From Lycorma delicatula (lineage: Eukaryota; Arthropoda; Insecta; Hemiptera; Fulgoridae), in assembly GCF_047948215.1 (NCBI RefSeq), contig NC_134463.1, forward strand, positions 99,786,657 to 99,850,656: a stretch of DNA of 64,000 bases, given 5' to 3'. Each line of letters opens with the position of its first letter. The first letter of the stretch is position 1. The notes under the pieces are model-generated. The model saw only the letters and a list, made by a program, of their open reading frames with translations. It was not told the origin of the DNA and ran no database searches. Made by a program: the position numbers and the translations under genes. Of this stretch, positions 59,622 to 64,000 are shown piece after piece.

Positions 59622-60190
59622 TTTATTTAAGGGAATGACTCTTACCGCACTGCTGTGGGAAGATACCCGAGAATTATGGCTGGTCAACAGCCAATTAAAG
59701 TTCCAAGCGCTTTAAAATAGTGGACAAGTACTTTCTGGCATTCAGCGACCTAGGCGTGGCAGCGAATTGCTGTCTAGTTGAAGTAAATTTTAATTTACGG
59801 GTGTCATATATATTTTTAGTAGTCGACGGGGTGCGCCTACCCATTTTAGTAATATATGACAAGTGAGCGGTTGGAACACGTAAGCCGGTGGTGTATGGCA
59901 CGGCGCTTAGTCCGCTGACGTTGTTAAAGCTCTAGGAGTTATTTAGGACACTGGTCGCTAAACTGTTTCAAGGCTCTGTAGCCGTTTGTGAAACAGACAC
60001 TCGGTCTTATGCTTTAGGGCGACCAAATGGGGTGATTGCGGAAGAAATGCCAAGCAAACCAGTAAAATCGGGTCAAATCTGGGGAGTGAGGATGCAATGC
60101 GATTGGACCTTCACGACCGATCCTCCAACCTATCAAGAAAATCTCGGACTTTTAGGCGGTAGTATGGAAGACATTTAGGACACATTAAGA
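59622..60190 (+). other. Probable 3' UTR of the R1-like LINE
   Basis: GC-richer sequence continues without a gap after the stop and returns to AT-rich at about 60190. It has no long frame or second motif. The extent is inferred from composition only. Confidence 0.4.
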
Positions 60191-60304
60191 CAAATGTTTA
60201 TGTTAAACATCAATTTTCTTGATGTTTGACATAAAAATATTTTAAACACGTATATAATTAAACACCTATGTATATTACTGTGCTATAATAACCATTCATG
60301 TCGT
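60191..60304. other. Short AT-rich spacer with an inverted pair
   Basis: TTTATGTTAAACATCA and TGATGTTTGACATAAA form an imperfect hairpin at 60196-60235. Confidence 0.4.
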
Positions 60305-60735
60305 CTTCGATCTAGAAAGCCACCTATCAAAACAGCAATTGCTGCCACAGAGGACGGATTTAATCTAACTGATACCTGGCGTCAAGAATGGACCACAAAG
60401 CAAAATAACCAAATCCCATGTATTACTCAAAAGCCGCCGGGTTTTGAGTTGCCACGTAAGGCATTGTCAACGCTAAACAGAATACGAACTCAGCATGGTA
60501 GTGCGCCTATTTCCTGTATAAATGTATAAATAGAGTAAAACACCGACGTCCCTTTGTGAGTGTGATGAAAATTAAACTGTTAAAAATATCACAGAATTTT
60601 GCCCTAGGATAGCTTATGAAGGGAATCCTGAAGATTTCCTGATGGCGACTCTAGAATCAGTAGCTTATATTAATTTGTTAAATCTTTGTTTGTAATTTTT
60701 TACTGTAAGGCGTCATACGCTAAATAAATAATCAT
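60305..60735 (+). pseudogene. LINE 3' end (C-terminus of a non-LTR retrotransposon ORF2), copy 2
   Basis: This is a longer copy of the fragment at 0.9 kb. It begins SRKPPIKTAIAATEDGFNLT, then DTWRQEWTTKQ, then PPGFELPRKALSTLNRIRTQ, a P-P-G-F-x-L-P-R ... L-N-R-x-R-T motif common in the post-RT region of jockey/CR1-like LINEs. After two stops comes the tail NITEFCPRIAYEGNPEDFLM with the final TAA at 60693-60695. The CECGE knuckle of copy 1 is here VCDEN, so a zinc ligand is altered. It lies about 115 bases after the R1-like fragment but belongs to another family. Confidence 0.7.
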
Positions 60736-63719
60736 TCATTAAACAATGATAAAAATGATTAAGCAAAACCTTATTCTAATAACAACAAATAATAATATTG
60801 ATATCGATGCGTTAGGAAAAAGGCCTACTTTACAAAATGGTATATTATTCTGTTGTTTAAACGTTCAATACTTCCACTAGGATTATCATTTTTAACTGGA
60901 GTATTCTTTTTTGTCCTTTCTAGCATTTTTGAGAATGGAGGTATTCCGAAACGCTCAACTACGAATGTTAGACAATTCTACAAAGGGCAGAAAATAACAA
61001 TCAAATTAGTTCTAATCGAGAACCTTCTTCTTTCTTTACGTTGATTTAAAAATGTATTATTTTTTATGTTTTTTCTGTTAAATTTTGAAGAAATTATTTT
61101 TTCCTAGCAATAGGAATAAAATAAATAAGAAATTATGGAAATTATTGTTTTTAATATAAGATAAAAAGGACAACGCCCCGTCATTCGGGCTTTCCGAAAA
61201 CAAATACGTATGAATAATATGTGTAAAATAGTAAAGATAATTATATTTCTTTAGCATTAATTTTATTTATTGAAGAAAGACAAGAGTAAATTTTTTTCGT
61301 GAAAAAATATAAAATACTCCTTGGATTAGAAAACAAATTATCTGACTGAATACGATTAAAACTTACAAGTGATATGAAGGACGGGAAGTGGAAGACGAAG
61401 GATGTAGAATTTTAGAAGAGTGTACATTAGCGAGGATATAGGAAAAGGATAGAAGGAATAGTGGGTTGCAATTTGGAATCCCATGTGGGACTTTGACAAA
61501 TGGATCTGCTGTCTTCGATCCTTTTTATAAACACGACGACGCAAGGAGAGGCGTCGCGGTGCTGCTTCTACTGTTAGAGAGTCTCATCCCGTTCTAGGCC
61601 AGGATTCACTAAATCGTACTGTCATTTGTCAACCGGGTTTCTACTACTGTACACCATCACTAAAGCAACCGCACCGATTCTCCAAGTTGACTCTCCTGTC
61701 TGCAACTCAACTCATTTGTCCTATCAGCTGATATTTCTCTAACAAATATATAGGTTACACCGGATATAGAAATTTAATATTCCGTAAAAATTGAGTAATA
61801 TTTTTTTTCTTTATTAAGAAACTTTTACGTATCTGTTTTAGGAGCGGATTAAATTTGAACGGCATATTATTTCCTTAATATTCCTATTAGTCAGGAATAT
61901 TCCTATTCCTATTATTCAGGCGAATAATTAATTCCTTTTGTCAAGAATGAATAGCTAATCTTTAACATTTGTTCGGATAATCCATTACTTTAAAATAAAT
62001 TTTTCCAGTTGAAAAAAATATTTTTTTATAAAACCGATTATTTTTATTTAATAAAAAAACTTTTGTTGGAAGTGAAGGAACTGGTCACAATTTTATAACT
62101 GTTAGACAAGAGTACTTCTATAACAGATATTTGTTTAGCACCAATTTATTTTATTTAAACAAGCACAGATATGTTAGGCCGATCTTCCCGCTTACACAGA
62201 TATAAAAATAATATAGGCGTTCAGAAGTTAAGCTGATTAACTGAATCTTTATTCTCATTATGGTTATGGCATTAGATATAAATTTTTATTTTTATTTATA
62301 AAATTTGAACGAAAAGGTTTTATTTCATCTGAACTAAAACTCTCTTCCTTTAATTCCAACAAAATGAACCAACTCGGTACTTTAAAAACTGGAACAAAAT
62401 GGCAACACTCTGGTAGTCTTAAATTAGCTTAACAGAATACAAACTTCCTAAAAAGAATGTTTATCGAAAGACAAATACTGTAAGTTTTTGTTCATATTTT
62501 GATTCTAAGTTTTTACGTGATAGTCTACATCTTAACGTAAATATTCTCGAACAAATTCATATATTTTTAAAAAAAATCTGTTTATTAAAGCAGAATTTTT
62601 TATTAGGGACAAATTTTAAAAGTAAATATGAAGTTTGTATTTAAAAATAACAGGGATAATTTTACATTCTTGGTTATGACCTTAAACCTTCAAAATTAAC
62701 CTTAGGATATATGATAAAATCATATAGTTGCGAAAAATTTCGTCCTGATTTCTGTCCGTAGGGTAAAATTTTTGAAATTTAATTTAATGTACAAACTTAA
62801 TGGTTTTATATGTTTCTTAACCTGAAGAATTATACAATTTAATTTGTATAGAATTTAATTCTTAGAAAATTTATGAAATAAATCAACTGAGCATGAAGAA
62901 AAGTTTAATAAATTTGATTTAAATGTGGTAAGAAAATACTGTATTATAATTTTAAATCTACCAGTTCATAAGAATTTTTTTAATATTGGAAAATACCGAG
63001 AAATATATTATCAAAAATAAATATATAAGATAATAATTTAATAGCATTATTTAAGTTTCATTGTGTTATGTTTTGTAGACAGTTTTGAGAAATTAATTGA
63101 GAGCGTGTTTTTTGTAAGAAATTGAAAGCATGTTTTGTACTAACAATCGAAATTCGTGTATTACATTTGAATAATTTTGTATGCTTATGATTTTTAATAA
63201 TTTATTTTTTTTTTGTAGATGTTTCCGAATTTTCAAATTAATCTTATTTCGTTTTAAAATTATAATACAGTAGTTTTCTGTCACGTTTCGTTCTGTTTTG
63301 TTTTTTTAATAAAAGTCTTCTAAACTCTTTTGCATGTTGAGTTGGCGTTTTTTTCATAGATTTTCTTAAAATTAAATTTTATACAAATTATGTTGTAAAA
63401 TTTTATTTGTTTACTCGTAATTTAACAAAACTATTGTGAATAAAACCTAAAAATTGTGTTTTATAATGAAAAGTTCTGTGTTTTACAATAACATATGCCC
63501 TAAAGGAATTCGTTTGCGAGTCACAACTAGTGAAAGAGTTTTCTGGGATTTCAATTCAGCAACCCCGATGAAATGAGGTTGTACAGATATTTTAGGATGT
63601 GGTTTTCGATCTGAAAAATTGTATAAAATAGGTCCCGGAATCGTATCTACAATAGTTTTTGAGAAATCGTAAGTGAAAAACAATAAATTAGGGTAAAAGC
63701 CCCGTTTTTATGTATTAAG
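60736..63719. other. No gene seen; GC-richer patch at 61370-61740
   Basis: AT-rich apart from 61370-61740, which holds CGACGACGCAAGGAGAGGCG and several CpG but no long frame. 63480-63690 is less AT-rich and may be an old MITE. I recognise nothing. Confidence 0.35.
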
Positions 63720-63755
63720 TTTATGTATTTATTACCCATTTAATAAATACATAAA
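63720..63755. repeat. Perfect 15-bp inverted repeat
   Basis: TTTATGTATTTATTA (63720-63734), loop CCCATT, then TAATAAATACATAAA. All 15 positions pair. It could be a MITE end or a chance AT hairpin. Confidence 0.7.
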
Positions 63756-63837
63756 TGTATAATTGAAACATATAGAGTATATAATCCTGAACAAAACAGG
63801 GTAAGATAAATTGAATAAAATCAGGAAAAGTGCCACT

Positions 63838-63957
63838 CTATAATAAATGTTAAAAAATGAGCCCTCCATTCTTAACACATCTCATGGCACGCTTCTCCTA
63901 AAGTTGCTCGGCTGAATCAATAATGAAGACAATTAATTCCTCATGAGATTGTGTTAA
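63838..63957 (-). pseudogene. Possible DNA-transposon transposase C-terminus
   Basis: On the minus strand 40 codons read SHEELIVFIIDSAEQL, stop, EKRAMRCVKNGGLIF, stop, HLL, stop. A C-terminus of the form R-x-C-x-x-N-G-G ... (E)HLL is common in mariner/Tc-like transposases. The first stop sits where a Lys or Gln would be expected and the second where the Glu before HLL would be. The rest of the gene would lie beyond the right edge of the window. The match is short, so this is tentative. Confidence 0.25.
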
Positions 63958-64000
63958 ATTTTGTTTTGTATATAATATTTTTCATCCATCCCCAAACTCA

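Overview
This is AT-rich eukaryotic DNA, most likely from an insect and plausibly a hemipteran. The evidence is the repeat content: RTE-, jockey- and R1-like non-LTR retrotransposons, tRNA-derived SINEs, a mariner element, Helitron-like repeats, and long (TA)n and (CA)n tracts. I see no bacterial or viral gene, no rRNA, no functional tRNA, no CRISPR array, and no exon I can assign to a known host gene. The organism call is an inference from repeat types only.

Layout. 0-7.2 kb: a short GC-richer segment, a LINE tail, then a 5'-truncated but uninterrupted reverse-transcriptase ORF (5.6-7.0 kb) with a (TAA)n tail. 7.5-14.5 kb: a jockey-type tail, a SINE with target duplication, and a decayed RTE-like LINE that keeps endonuclease and C-terminal parts but has lost its RT core. 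14.7 kb: a small ORF with a signal-peptide-like start. 16.0-20.5 kb: two copies of one RTE-type LINE around a SINE and a 179-bp tandem duplication. 21-36 kb: two more SINEs, a Helitron-like repeat, a repeat family present twice in opposite orientation, and a ruined copy of an uncharacterised zinc-binding gene (33.7-34.9 kb). 38.7-47.4 kb: an inverted-repeat MITE, a CpG- and CT-rich island near 40.5 kb, SINE remnants and the longest RTE copy.

49.5-52.7 kb is the most structured part. About 90-bp terminal inverted repeats enclose roughly 3.2 kb that holds three degenerate ~140-bp tandem units and a complete mariner insertion with matching ~25-bp TIRs, TA duplications and a broken transposase. 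55-60.7 kb: a second Helitron-like copy, a tRNA-derived SINE with clear A and B boxes, an R1-like LINE C-terminus next to a cluster of palindromes, and a second copy of the LINE tail seen at 0.9 kb. The window ends in a possible transposase C-terminus on the minus strand.

The recognisable genes do not form a pathway. The window reads as intergenic or intronic sequence built by successive transposon insertions. The only hints of host function are three GC-richer islands (24.2, 40.5 and 61.5 kb) and the 74-residue ORF at 14.7 kb, all weakly supported.
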